Source: Bacteroidales bacterium (GTDB taxonomy: Bacteria > Bacteroidota > Bacteroidia > Bacteroidales > UBA932). Taken from it: a DNA stretch of 36,441 nucleotides. Under the pieces are notes generated by a model. That model did no database searches, had not been told where the DNA came from, and worked only from the letters and a program-made list of their open reading frames with translations. The first letter of the stretch is position 1, and the number at the start of each line of letters is the position of its first letter. A program made the translations under genes and the position numbers. This document shows, piece after piece, positions 1-7,174 of the stretch. The stretch spans positions 1 through 36,441 of the forward strand of contig JAFZIN010000001.1 of assembly GCA_017554305.1 (NCBI GenBank), given 5' to 3'.

Positions 1-56
1 AAGGTAATGGAGACAAGGGCAAAAATGTATGGTAATAGTTTTAAATTGGATTTCAT
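1..56 (-). CDS. Exported protein, N-terminal fragment cut by window edge
   Basis: An ATG at 56-54 opens a frame that stays open to the window edge (18 codons plus two bases). Its start MKSNLKLLPYIFALVSIT has a lysine-containing N-terminus followed by a hydrophobic stretch, which looks like a signal peptide or lipoprotein leader. It begins one base after the stop codon of the dihydroorotase gene, so it is probably the next gene of the same operon. From memory, Bacteroides genomes often have a small DUF4296 lipoprotein at this position, so that family is a guess from context only. Too little is present to assign a function. Confidence 0.55.
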   Translation of the reverse strand, partial: MKSNLKLLPYIFALVSIT

Positions 57-57
57 A

Positions 58-1416
58 TTATCTGTCAAATGATAGAGGAAGAGCTCTGCGTGCTCCCGTC
101 AGTTTTCCATTTTTAACTGTCATACAGCCGTTTACAAAGGTGTATTCAACTGAAGCAGGGAAAGACTCTGAGAATGGAGACCATCCAGCCTTTGAAGCCG
201 GAGCATCAATCTCTTTGAATGGTCTTTTCATATTCACGACAGCTAAATCCGCAAAGTATCCCTCTCTTATGTAACCTCTCTTTTCCACCTTGTAAATATC
301 TGCAGGAGAGTGGCTTAACCTCTGAGCCACATCGCTGAGGGAGAAGAGTCCCTCCTTAGCAAGAGTGAGCATCATATACAGCGTGTACTCTCCGTTAGGA
401 ATGCCGCTTGGAGCGTTGAGATACCCAAGCTTCTTATCTGCAAGCAGATGCGGAGCGTGGTCACTTCCTACCGTCTTTAAAACTCCCCTCTTTACAGCCT
501 CTCTCAGAGCAGTCATATCTTCCCTCTCTTTTATTGCCGGATTGGCCTTGATCAGGTTGCCCAACCTGCTGTAATCATCAGAGCAGAACCAGAGGTAATT
601 AGCACAGCATTCGCCTGTTATCTTAGGGTTCTCCATCCTGGAGAAGAGCTCCGCCTCCTCTTTTGTTGTAACGTGAAGAACGTGGAGCTGGGCATTGAAT
701 TTCTCCGCCAAAGCAACTGCCTTCTTTGTGGAGGCAAGGCAGGCCTCACGGCTTCTTATCTTCGGATGGCACCAGGCTGGAATATTGCTGCCGTACTTTT
801 CTTTGTACTCCTGCAAATTCCTGGCAATTATAGAGTTATCTTCACAATGAACAGCTATTGGGAGAGAAGAGAACTTAAAAATATCCTCCAAAGCCTTCTC
901 ATCTTCCACCATCATATTGCCGGTGGAGGCACCCATAAAGAGTTTTACTCCGCACACATTTCTCTTATCAAGAGATTTTATCTCTTCTATATTATCTTTT
1001 GAAGCACCCAGGTAGAAGGAGTAATTAGCGTAGGATGAGTCCTTTGCAATGTTAAACTTTTCCTTTAGAAGTTCCTTTGTAGTGGTTGGAGGAAGAGTGT
1101 TGGGCATATCCATAAAGGAGGTAACTCCGCCCAAAACAACTGCACGGCTCTCACTCTCAATTGTCCCCTTTTTTCCGTCACCCGGCTGGCGGAAATGAAC
1201 GTGACAGTCTATAACTCCGGGGAGTATATGAAGTCCTGTAACATCAACAACCTCAGCTGTTTGCTCCAGTTTTGCAATGTATGAAAGGTAATTTGAAAAC
1301 TCCCTGAAAGAACTCTCCGGAATGATCTCTTTTATGAACTCATCTTCAATAAGAAGGCTGCCCTTAAAGCAGCTCCCCTCATTTACAATGGTTCCGTTTT
1401 TTAAGAGCAATCTCAT
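58..1416 (-). CDS. pyrC: Dihydroorotase (class I, amidohydrolase superfamily)
   Basis: The predicted enzyme cyclises carbamoyl-aspartate to dihydroorotate in cytosolic de novo pyrimidine synthesis. The 452 aa protein has the full amidohydrolase layout. It shows the metal-binding HVH at residues 72-74 followed by R76, the probable carboxylated lysine K158 in VKLFMGAST, H190 in VHCEDN, H245/H248 in HVLHV, and the catalytic aspartate D319 in GSDHAPH. A small beta-sandwich is formed by the two ends. The length fits the class I family. Allantoinase and hydantoinase share this fold. Dihydroorotase is favoured by HFRQPG after the HxH motif and by the usual Bacteroidetes neighbourhood with a mannose synthase. 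The ATG overlaps the upstream gene's stop as ATGA, indicating translational coupling. Confidence 0.85.
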   Translation of the reverse strand: MRLLLKNGTIVNEGSCFKGSLLIEDEFIKEIIPESSFREFSNYLSYIAKLEQTAEVVDVTGLHILPGVIDCHVHFRQPGDGKKGTIESESRAVVLGGVTSFMDMPNTLPPTTTKELLKEKFNIAKDSSYANYSFYLGASKDNIEEIKSLDKRNVCGVKLFMGASTGNMMVEDEKALEDIFKFSSLPIAVHCEDNSIIARNLQEYKEKYGSNIPAWCHPKIRSREACLASTKKAVALAEKFNAQLHVLHVTTKEEAELFSRMENPKITGECCANYLWFCSDDYSRLGNLIKANPAIKEREDMTALREAVKRGVLKTVGSDHAPHLLADKKLGYLNAPSGIPNGEYTLYMMLTLAKEGLFSLSDVAQRLSHSPADIYKVEKRGYIREGYFADLAVVNMKRPFKEIDAPASKAGWSPFSESFPASVEYTFVNGCMTVKNGKLTGARRALPLSFDR

Positions 1417-2141
1417 CCTTTCTTAGGTCTGAATTTTCTGAATCTCATGGCAAATACACCCCAGAAGGCCTCGCCGAATATACCGGAACTCATCTTGGAT
1501 GTTCCCTCTGTTCTGTCTGCAAAGATGATAGGAACCTCCTTAATTTTAAAGCCCAGTTTGTATGTGGTGTACTTCATCTCTATCTGGAAGCCGTAACCCT
1601 TCATCTTTACCTTATCCAAATCTATGGTATTCAGAACTTTATCTGAATAGCAGACAAAGCCGGCGGTGCAGTCGTAAACCTTCATCCTCAAAACCTTGCG
1701 TACATAGTAGGAGGCAAAGTATGACATAACCAAACGTCCTATAGGCCAGTTAAGTACGCTCACCCCTTTGCAGTAGCGGGAACCAATGGACATATCTGCT
1801 CCATCTACGCTGCAGGCGTTGTAAAGACGAATCAGATCTGAAGGATTGTGAGAGAAGTCCGCATCCATCTCAAAGACATACTTATAGCCTCTCTCCATAG
1901 CCCATTTGAAGGCTGTAATGTAGGCGGTTCCAAGCCCCAGCTTTCCCTCTCTCTCAATTATAAAGAGTTTCTCATTGAACTCATTCTGAAGCCCTTTAAC
2001 AATAGCAGCGGTACCGTCCGGAGAGCCGTCATCCACTATGAGGATGTTGAAATCACCCTCAAGAGCCATAACCACACGTATGATCTTCTCAATGTTCTCT
2101 TTCTCGTTATAGGTTGGAATAACTACCAGCTTCTCTCTCAT
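1413..2141 (-). CDS. Polyprenol monophosphomannose synthase (GT2 family)
   Basis: This is a glycosyltransferase family 2 protein of the DPM1 type. It would transfer mannose from GDP-mannose to a polyprenyl phosphate at the inner membrane, feeding periplasmic glycosylation. The N-terminal VIPTYNEKENI, DDGSPDGT (residues 37-44) and the metal-binding DAD (93-95) are the diagnostic GT-A motifs. The C-terminus ends soon after the catalytic domain (242 aa), without the transmembrane GtrA domain found in some relatives. I chose the ATG at 2141. A longer frame starts from TTG at 2162, but its seven extra residues are not typical. The gene follows tex by 46 nt and overlaps pyrC by 4 nt. Role in Bacteroidetes protein O-glycosylation is inferred from the family. 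Confidence 0.8.
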   Translation of the reverse strand: MREKLVVIPTYNEKENIEKIIRVVMALEGDFNILIVDDGSPDGTAAIVKGLQNEFNEKLFIIEREGKLGLGTAYITAFKWAMERGYKYVFEMDADFSHNPSDLIRLYNACSVDGADMSIGSRYCKGVSVLNWPIGRLVMSYFASYYVRKVLRMKVYDCTAGFVCYSDKVLNTIDLDKVKMKGYGFQIEMKYTTYKLGFKIKEVPIIFADRTEGTSKMSSGIFGEAFWGVFAMRFRKFRPKKG

Positions 2142-2187
2142 AAGATTTTTGTTTGGGGACAAATTTAAAAAGAAAATGTTATCACTC

Positions 2188-4323
2188 TTACTTTAAAAGC
2201 TTAAGCTGAATCCTTTGGCGTTTAAGATCTACTCCAATCACCTGAACTGTTACAATCTGGTGAAGTTTCAGAACCTCAGATGCGGAGCGGATATAACGGT
2301 TGCTCATATTGGAGATGTGAATTAGGCCGTTCTGTTTGATTCCAATATCTACAAAGGCACCGAATGCGGTAAGGTTGGTAACAATACCCGGAAGTTCCAT
2401 CCCCTCCTTAAGATCCTCAATTGTAGAGATTTGGTCTGAGAATGCAAACTCCTTTACTCCCTCTCTTGGGTCTCTGCCCGGCTTCTTAAGCTCCTCCGCA
2501 ATATCTTTCAATGTTGGAAGGCCCACGTCTTCACCAACGTAATTCTCTAATTTGATGGAATTTACCCTCTCCTCATTTCTTATCAGATCCTTAACGGTGC
2601 AGCCCATATCCTTTGCCATTTTCTCCACAAGTGCGTAACGCTCAGGGTGAACGGCCGTGCTGTCCAACTGATTCTCTCCGCCGTTTATTCTTAAGAAACC
2701 CGCCGCCTGCTCGTATGCCTTCTTACCCAGACGGGGAACCTCCAAAAGTTCCTTACGACTGGAAAATGGACCGTTATCCTTTCTGTAAGAGACTATATTC
2801 TTGGCAGTTGCAGGGCCAATGCCGGAAACGTATGAGAGCAGATGAGGGCTGCCGGTATTAAGATCTACCCCTACCGTATTTACGCACATCTCAACCACGT
2901 CATCCAGTTTCTCCTTTAAAAGAGTCTGGTCTACATCATGCTGATACTGACCAACTCCCAATGATTTAGGATCTATCTTCACAAGCTCCGCCAGAGGATC
3001 CATAAGACGCCTTCCAATGGAGACAGCACCTCTTACCGTTACGTCATACTCCGGAAACTCCTCCCTTGCAGTCTCAGATGCAGAGTAGATAGAAGCACCG
3101 TCCTCGCTAACGGAGTAAATCTTAACCGGATGGTTAAAAGTAAGGCGGCGGATGAAGGCATCCGTTTCTCTTGAGGCCGTTCCGTTACCTATTGCAATTA
3201 CCTCAATATTATACTTTTCCACCATCTCCGTAATCTTGCGCATAGCCTCCATCTTCTGGTTGATTGGAGGGTGAGGCATAATCACATCGTGATGCAGAAG
3301 GGTGCCCTGAGCATCCAAACAGACTACCTTACAGCCGGTTCTGAAGCCCGGGTCAATTGCAAGGGTTCTCTTCTGCCCAACCGGCGGGGCCAGAAGAAGC
3401 TGACGCAGATTATCTCCAAAGACCTTCACGGCCTCCAGATCTGCCTTCTCTTTAGCCACCTTAAGTGTCTCATTTTCAATGGACGGATCCAGCAGGCGCT
3501 TGTAAGCATCCTCCTCAGCAAGCTCTATCTGGGAGAAGAGCTCCCTCTCAGGAAACTTCTTCCCCTTATAGAAGTTACGGCTTATTATCTTAAGCGCAAC
3601 AGCATCATCTACAGATACTTTCACGCTCAAAACCTTTTCATCTACAGCACGCAGTATTGCCAACACTCTGTGAGAAGGCATTTTAGAAATTGGAGATGAG
3701 AAATTGAAGTAATTGCTGTAGTTCTCCCCCTCCTCCTCTTTGCCTTTAACTACCTTTGTTTCAAGAATTCCGGAGCGGCCGTAATATGAACGCAGTTCCT
3801 CTCTTATCTCCGCCTTCTCTGAAATCTGCTCAGCGATAATATCTCTGGCACCCGCAAGCGCAGCCTCAACATCCGGCACTTTCTCATTTACAAAACTCTC
3901 TGCAACCTTCATCATATCTGGGAAATGGAGAGAGAGCATCTTCTCTGCCAGAGGCTCCAGACCGTTCTCTTTTGCAACGGATGCCCTGGTTCTTCTCTTT
4001 GGACGGAACGGAAGATAGAGGTCTTCCAGTTTCTGCATCTCCACACACTCATCAATGGCTTTTCTAAGTTCCTCCGTCATCTTCTCCTGCTCCGTAATGC
4101 TCTTAATTACAGCCTCTTTCCTTTTATCCAGTTCCTGAAACTTCTGGCAAAGGAAATTGGTCTCCGCCACCTCAACATCCGTCATGGAACCGGTGACCTC
4201 TTTACGGTATCTGGAGATGAAAGGAACGGTAGCACCCTCCTCCAGGAGTTGAATACAATTCTCTATTCGCCAACTCTTTAAACCGAGTCTGTCTGCAATA
4301 AAATTTATGTATAGCGTGTTCAT
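2188..4323 (-). CDS. tex: Tex-family RNA-binding transcription accessory protein
   Basis: Tex is a conserved cytosolic nucleic-acid-binding protein, related to eukaryotic Spt6, that influences transcription. The 711 aa length is close to the family norm. The domain order is visible: a helical N-terminal Tex domain with SRYRKEVTG near residue 37, a YqgF/RuvC-like domain starting at LAIDPGFRTG (about 321-330), helix-hairpin-helix segments around SGIGPATAKNIV (500-511) and RLGKKAYEQAAGF, and a C-terminal S1 RNA-binding domain (about 640-710, FGAFVDIGIKQNGLIHISNM). The ATG lies one base after the stop of the ClC gene, so the two are probably co-transcribed. No truncation or frameshift is seen. 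Confidence 0.95.
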   Translation of the reverse strand: MNTLYINFIADRLGLKSWRIENCIQLLEEGATVPFISRYRKEVTGSMTDVEVAETNFLCQKFQELDKRKEAVIKSITEQEKMTEELRKAIDECVEMQKLEDLYLPFRPKRRTRASVAKENGLEPLAEKMLSLHFPDMMKVAESFVNEKVPDVEAALAGARDIIAEQISEKAEIREELRSYYGRSGILETKVVKGKEEEGENYSNYFNFSSPISKMPSHRVLAILRAVDEKVLSVKVSVDDAVALKIISRNFYKGKKFPERELFSQIELAEEDAYKRLLDPSIENETLKVAKEKADLEAVKVFGDNLRQLLLAPPVGQKRTLAIDPGFRTGCKVVCLDAQGTLLHHDVIMPHPPINQKMEAMRKITEMVEKYNIEVIAIGNGTASRETDAFIRRLTFNHPVKIYSVSEDGASIYSASETAREEFPEYDVTVRGAVSIGRRLMDPLAELVKIDPKSLGVGQYQHDVDQTLLKEKLDDVVEMCVNTVGVDLNTGSPHLLSYVSGIGPATAKNIVSYRKDNGPFSSRKELLEVPRLGKKAYEQAAGFLRINGGENQLDSTAVHPERYALVEKMAKDMGCTVKDLIRNEERVNSIKLENYVGEDVGLPTLKDIAEELKKPGRDPREGVKEFAFSDQISTIEDLKEGMELPGIVTNLTAFGAFVDIGIKQNGLIHISNMSNRYIRSASEVLKLHQIVTVQVIGVDLKRQRIQLKLLK

Positions 4324-4324
4324 A

Positions 4325-6118
4325 TTAATCGTGGCTCACCTGCTGCAGGCGCTCTCTGTAAGCGGAGAAGATGTTGGATTTTGAGACAAAGCCAATGTAA
4401 TGTTCCTGGTCATCCACAACCGGCAGATTCCAGATTCCCGTCTTCTCAAACTTCTTCATTACCAGCTCCATCCTGTCCGTTATGAGAACTCTGTTGTAAG
4501 ATATTGTGGTATAAGACTCTATAGGACGGTCATACTTGTCTCTGTCAAACATATCCTGCTTAACGTCTCTTAAAAAGACTATTCCAAGCAGATGTTCATC
4601 TTTGTCCAGAACCGGATAAATGTCTCTGGTAGAATGGGCTATAACATCAACAAGTGATCCAAGAGTCTCTCCGCTTCTGATTGAGGTAAAGTTCTTCTCC
4701 ACCAGATCTTCAACCTTTAGCAGAGTGAGAACGGCCTGGTCCGAATCGTGAGTAAGAAGATTGCCCTGCTTGGCAATACGCTTGGTATAGATAGAATAAG
4801 GCTCAAAAATTCTTATTGTAGCGTATGAGATGGCAGAGGTAATGATAAGCGGCATAAGCAGCGTATAACCTCCTGTAATCTCTGCAATTAGGAAGATTGC
4901 GGTAAGAGGTGCCTGCATAACTCCCGCCATAAGTCCTGCCATTCCTACAAGCACAAAGTTGGTCTCCGGAAGAGAGAGTCCCAAAAGATTGGTGGTGCGG
5001 GCTACTACAAATCCCAGAATACCACCCATAAAGAGGGTTGGTCCGAATGTTCCTCCCACACCGCCTCCGGAGTTGGTGCAGGTCATAGAGAATACCTTTA
5101 CCAGAAATACCAGCAGGAAGAAGAGAGGCAGAGTCCACGGATAATCAAACAGACCGGTAAAGATGCTGTTGCCCACTGAATGCAAATCGTTGTCATTGAG
5201 CAAATCCGTAAGGCTGCCATAACCCTCGCCGTAAAGAGGAGGAAAGAGGAAGATCATAACTCCCAGAGAGATAGCACATAAAAACCATCTCTTAAACGGG
5301 TTCAGAATCTTCTTCAATTTATCTTCCGCCATCATTGTGGTGCGGGTAAAATAGAGAGAGGCAAAGCCGCAGACTATTCCAAAGATTATGTAGTAAGGTA
5401 TATTCCCAAGATTGAACGGAGTAAGAGTGTTGTCAAACGCAACAGCGTCACCCATAAGCAGATAGGTAACGGTTGTGGCTGTTACTGAACTCAATACAAG
5501 AGGAAGTATTGAGGTCATAGACATATTGAAAAGCAGAATCTCAAGAGTAAAAAGCACTCCCGCCATAGGAGCCTTAAAGATTCCCGCAATGGCACCCGCC
5601 GCACCGCAGCCCAGAAGCAATGTCATATTCTTGTATGACATACCCAGCTTACGTCCTATGTTTGAACCAATTGCAGCACCGGTATAAACAATCGGAGCCT
5701 CGGCACCTACAGATCCACCAAACCCAATTGTGATAGCACTGGTAAGAATGGAAGACCACATATTGTGCCCCTTAATTTTGGACTCGTCCTTTGAAATTGC
5801 CACCAGAACTTTGGTAACTCCGTGAGATATATTGTCTCTTACAACATACTTAACTATCAGATATGCTATAAGCATACCCACTCCCGGGTAAATCAGGTAT
5901 AAAAAGCTGGAAGACGGCGTTTTAAACCATCCCACCAATACCCACTGGAAGAAATGGATAGAGAGATTCAGAAGCGTTGCCGCCAATCCGCAGCAGAGGC
6001 CCACAACAAAAGCGAGCAAGAGAATAGCTCTCTGCTCGGGCATTTTGCTGAGCCACTTCTTAATACCTATAAGGCGGCTCAAAAAACTCTTTTTCTGTGA
6101 CTCGTTATTCGATGTCAT
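4325..6118 (-). CDS. ClC-family chloride channel/transporter with CBS domains
   Basis: This inner-membrane protein belongs to the ClC family of chloride channels and Cl-/H+ antiporters. About ten hydrophobic segments are followed by two C-terminal CBS domains (roughly residues 465-590) that may sense nucleotides. The family motifs are clear: GSVGAEAPIV carries the gating glutamate (E140), and GGGVGGTFGPTLF matches the GGxFxP anion-pathway motif. At the position of the internal proton glutamate (E203 of E. coli ClC) I read isoleucine in TLEILLF, so coupling to protons is uncertain. I start it at ATG 6118 (MTSNNES, 597 aa). The frame is open further upstream, but that part lies inside the preceding gene and reads as unlike any ClC. 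ATG 6121 is equally possible. The start overlaps the upstream gene by 14 nt. Confidence 0.9.
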   Translation of the reverse strand: MTSNNESQKKSFLSRLIGIKKWLSKMPEQRAILLLAFVVGLCCGLAATLLNLSIHFFQWVLVGWFKTPSSSFLYLIYPGVGMLIAYLIVKYVVRDNISHGVTKVLVAISKDESKIKGHNMWSSILTSAITIGFGGSVGAEAPIVYTGAAIGSNIGRKLGMSYKNMTLLLGCGAAGAIAGIFKAPMAGVLFTLEILLFNMSMTSILPLVLSSVTATTVTYLLMGDAVAFDNTLTPFNLGNIPYYIIFGIVCGFASLYFTRTTMMAEDKLKKILNPFKRWFLCAISLGVMIFLFPPLYGEGYGSLTDLLNDNDLHSVGNSIFTGLFDYPWTLPLFFLLVFLVKVFSMTCTNSGGGVGGTFGPTLFMGGILGFVVARTTNLLGLSLPETNFVLVGMAGLMAGVMQAPLTAIFLIAEITGGYTLLMPLIITSAISYATIRIFEPYSIYTKRIAKQGNLLTHDSDQAVLTLLKVEDLVEKNFTSIRSGETLGSLVDVIAHSTRDIYPVLDKDEHLLGIVFLRDVKQDMFDRDKYDRPIESYTTISYNRVLITDRMELVMKKFEKTGIWNLPVVDDQEHYIGFVSKSNIFSAYRERLQQVSHD

Positions 6119-7103
6119 CATCAGAGTCTGACATGTTCTCTGTATTATCATCCGGGAAGGTCTCGCCCTCTGTTGGAACGTCAGATGCATCTGAATCTGG
6201 GAATAGCTCTTTCTGAGCATCTTCCGCGTTATCTATCTTGAGTTCCATCTTAATCAGATAGACGCTGTCTTCCGTCTCAACCGTAAGAGCGTAGAAAGAT
6301 GTTCCGTCCGGTTTATCTACCTTAAAGAGGTCTCCCATGTAGTCTGAATAACCTCTTGGATATTTCTCCTTGAAAGCCGCCTCCAGATCCTCTCTCTCAC
6401 CCATTCTGCCGTAACTTACAACCAGTCTCTTCTTGCCGCTGATAGATGACGGAACTCCCACATTCTTAGGCTTTTCATTGGTCATCATCACCGGAGATTT
6501 GGTCTGCTTCTCAACTGAGTTAGGCTTAATTTTTCTGACGTTAAGTGCAGAAGGCTGAACCTGAGGCTGTTTAACCTCTTCCTTTTTCTCAACTTCCTTC
6601 TTTACTACCGGCTTCTTTGCAACTACCTTCTTCTCAACCTCTTTCTTTACAGGAGCCTTCTTAACCGGTGCCTTTGGAGCAACCACCTTCTTCACAGGAG
6701 CTTTCTTCACAGGCGTCTTCTTAACCGGAGCTTTCTTTACAGGCGCCTTCTTAACCGGAGCCTTCTTTACAACTGCCTTTTTCACAGGAGCCTTTTTCAC
6801 AACTGCCTTCTTCACAACTGCCTTCTTCACAGGGGCTTTCTTAACCGGAGCCTTCTTTACAACAGCCTTCTTAACAGGCGCTTTCTTTGCAGGAGCCTTC
6901 TTAACTGCAGGCTTCTTTGCAACTACCTTCTTAACAGGAGCTTTCTTTGCTGCAGGCTTCTTGGGAGCGGCCTTCTTAGCCGGTGTAACCTTCTTTGCCA
7001 CAGTGGCTTTAGCCTTCACACTCTTGGTTGTTTTTTTAGATGATTTAACAACCTGCTTTTTAGCAGGTGCCGCTTTCTTTGTATTTTTCTTAACAGTAGC
7101 CAC
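6105..7103 (-). CDS. Histone H1-like Lys/Ala/Pro repeat protein with C-terminal globular domain
   Basis: I do not recognise a named family for the whole 332 aa protein. Residues 1-180 are almost only K, A, P and V, arranged as imperfect KKAPV/KKAVV pentads (clearest at 50-155). This is like the tails of eukaryotic histone H1 and chlamydial Hc1/Hc2, and suggests DNA or RNA binding. A linker leads to a compact segment (about 224-300) with regular beta/alpha-looking sequence (KRLVVSYGRMGERED, FYALTVETEDSVYLIKMEL). The last 30 residues are strongly acidic and end SDDDIE. The fusion of a basic tail, small domain and acidic tail suggests a nucleoid- or RNA-associated protein, which is inference. 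A weak -7-like TATAATTG lies at 7142-7135 in the 71 nt gap upstream. The gene is the first of a second transcription segment leading into ClC and tex. Confidence 0.75.
   Translation of the reverse strand: MATVKKNTKKAAPAKKQVVKSSKKTTKSVKAKATVAKKVTPAKKAAPKKPAAKKAPVKKVVAKKPAVKKAPAKKAPVKKAVVKKAPVKKAPVKKAVVKKAVVKKAPVKKAVVKKAPVKKAPVKKAPVKKTPVKKAPVKKVVAPKAPVKKAPVKKEVEKKVVAKKPVVKKEVEKKEEVKQPQVQPSALNVRKIKPNSVEKQTKSPVMMTNEKPKNVGVPSSISGKKRLVVSYGRMGEREDLEAAFKEKYPRGYSDYMGDLFKVDKPDGTSFYALTVETEDSVYLIKMELKIDNAEDAQKELFPDSDASDVPTEGETFPDDNTENMSDSDDDIE
6594..6971 (-). repeat. 15-bp imperfect tandem repeat coding for KKAPV pentads
   Basis: Within the lysine-rich gene the DNA has a 15-base period. Each unit encodes one five-residue block of the KKAPV type, with variation at third positions and at the alanine/valine/proline codons. 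About two dozen units are recognisable. The period is a multiple of three, so slippage would change tail length without breaking the reading frame. Unit number is therefore likely to vary between strains. Confidence 0.85.
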
Positions 7104-7174
7104 TTTAAATTGTTTTTAATAAGGTTTTACCTTGCAATTATAGTGTATTTTTTCAAAAACAAAAACAATTTGAA

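Noticed and set aside
58-1416. Allantoinase or hydantoinase for the amidohydrolase
   Set aside because: Shared fold, but the HVHFRQPG motif and the usual neighbour (mannose synthase) favour dihydroorotase; no purine-degradation genes are nearby.
3271-3699. 142-codon open frame antisense to tex
   Set aside because: It lies wholly inside a clear Tex protein frame and has no domain or start context of its own.
6594-6971. Tandem repeats that could be mistaken for a CRISPR array
   Set aside because: The units are 15 bases, contiguous, imperfect and in frame with a coding sequence, with no spacers and no cas genes nearby.
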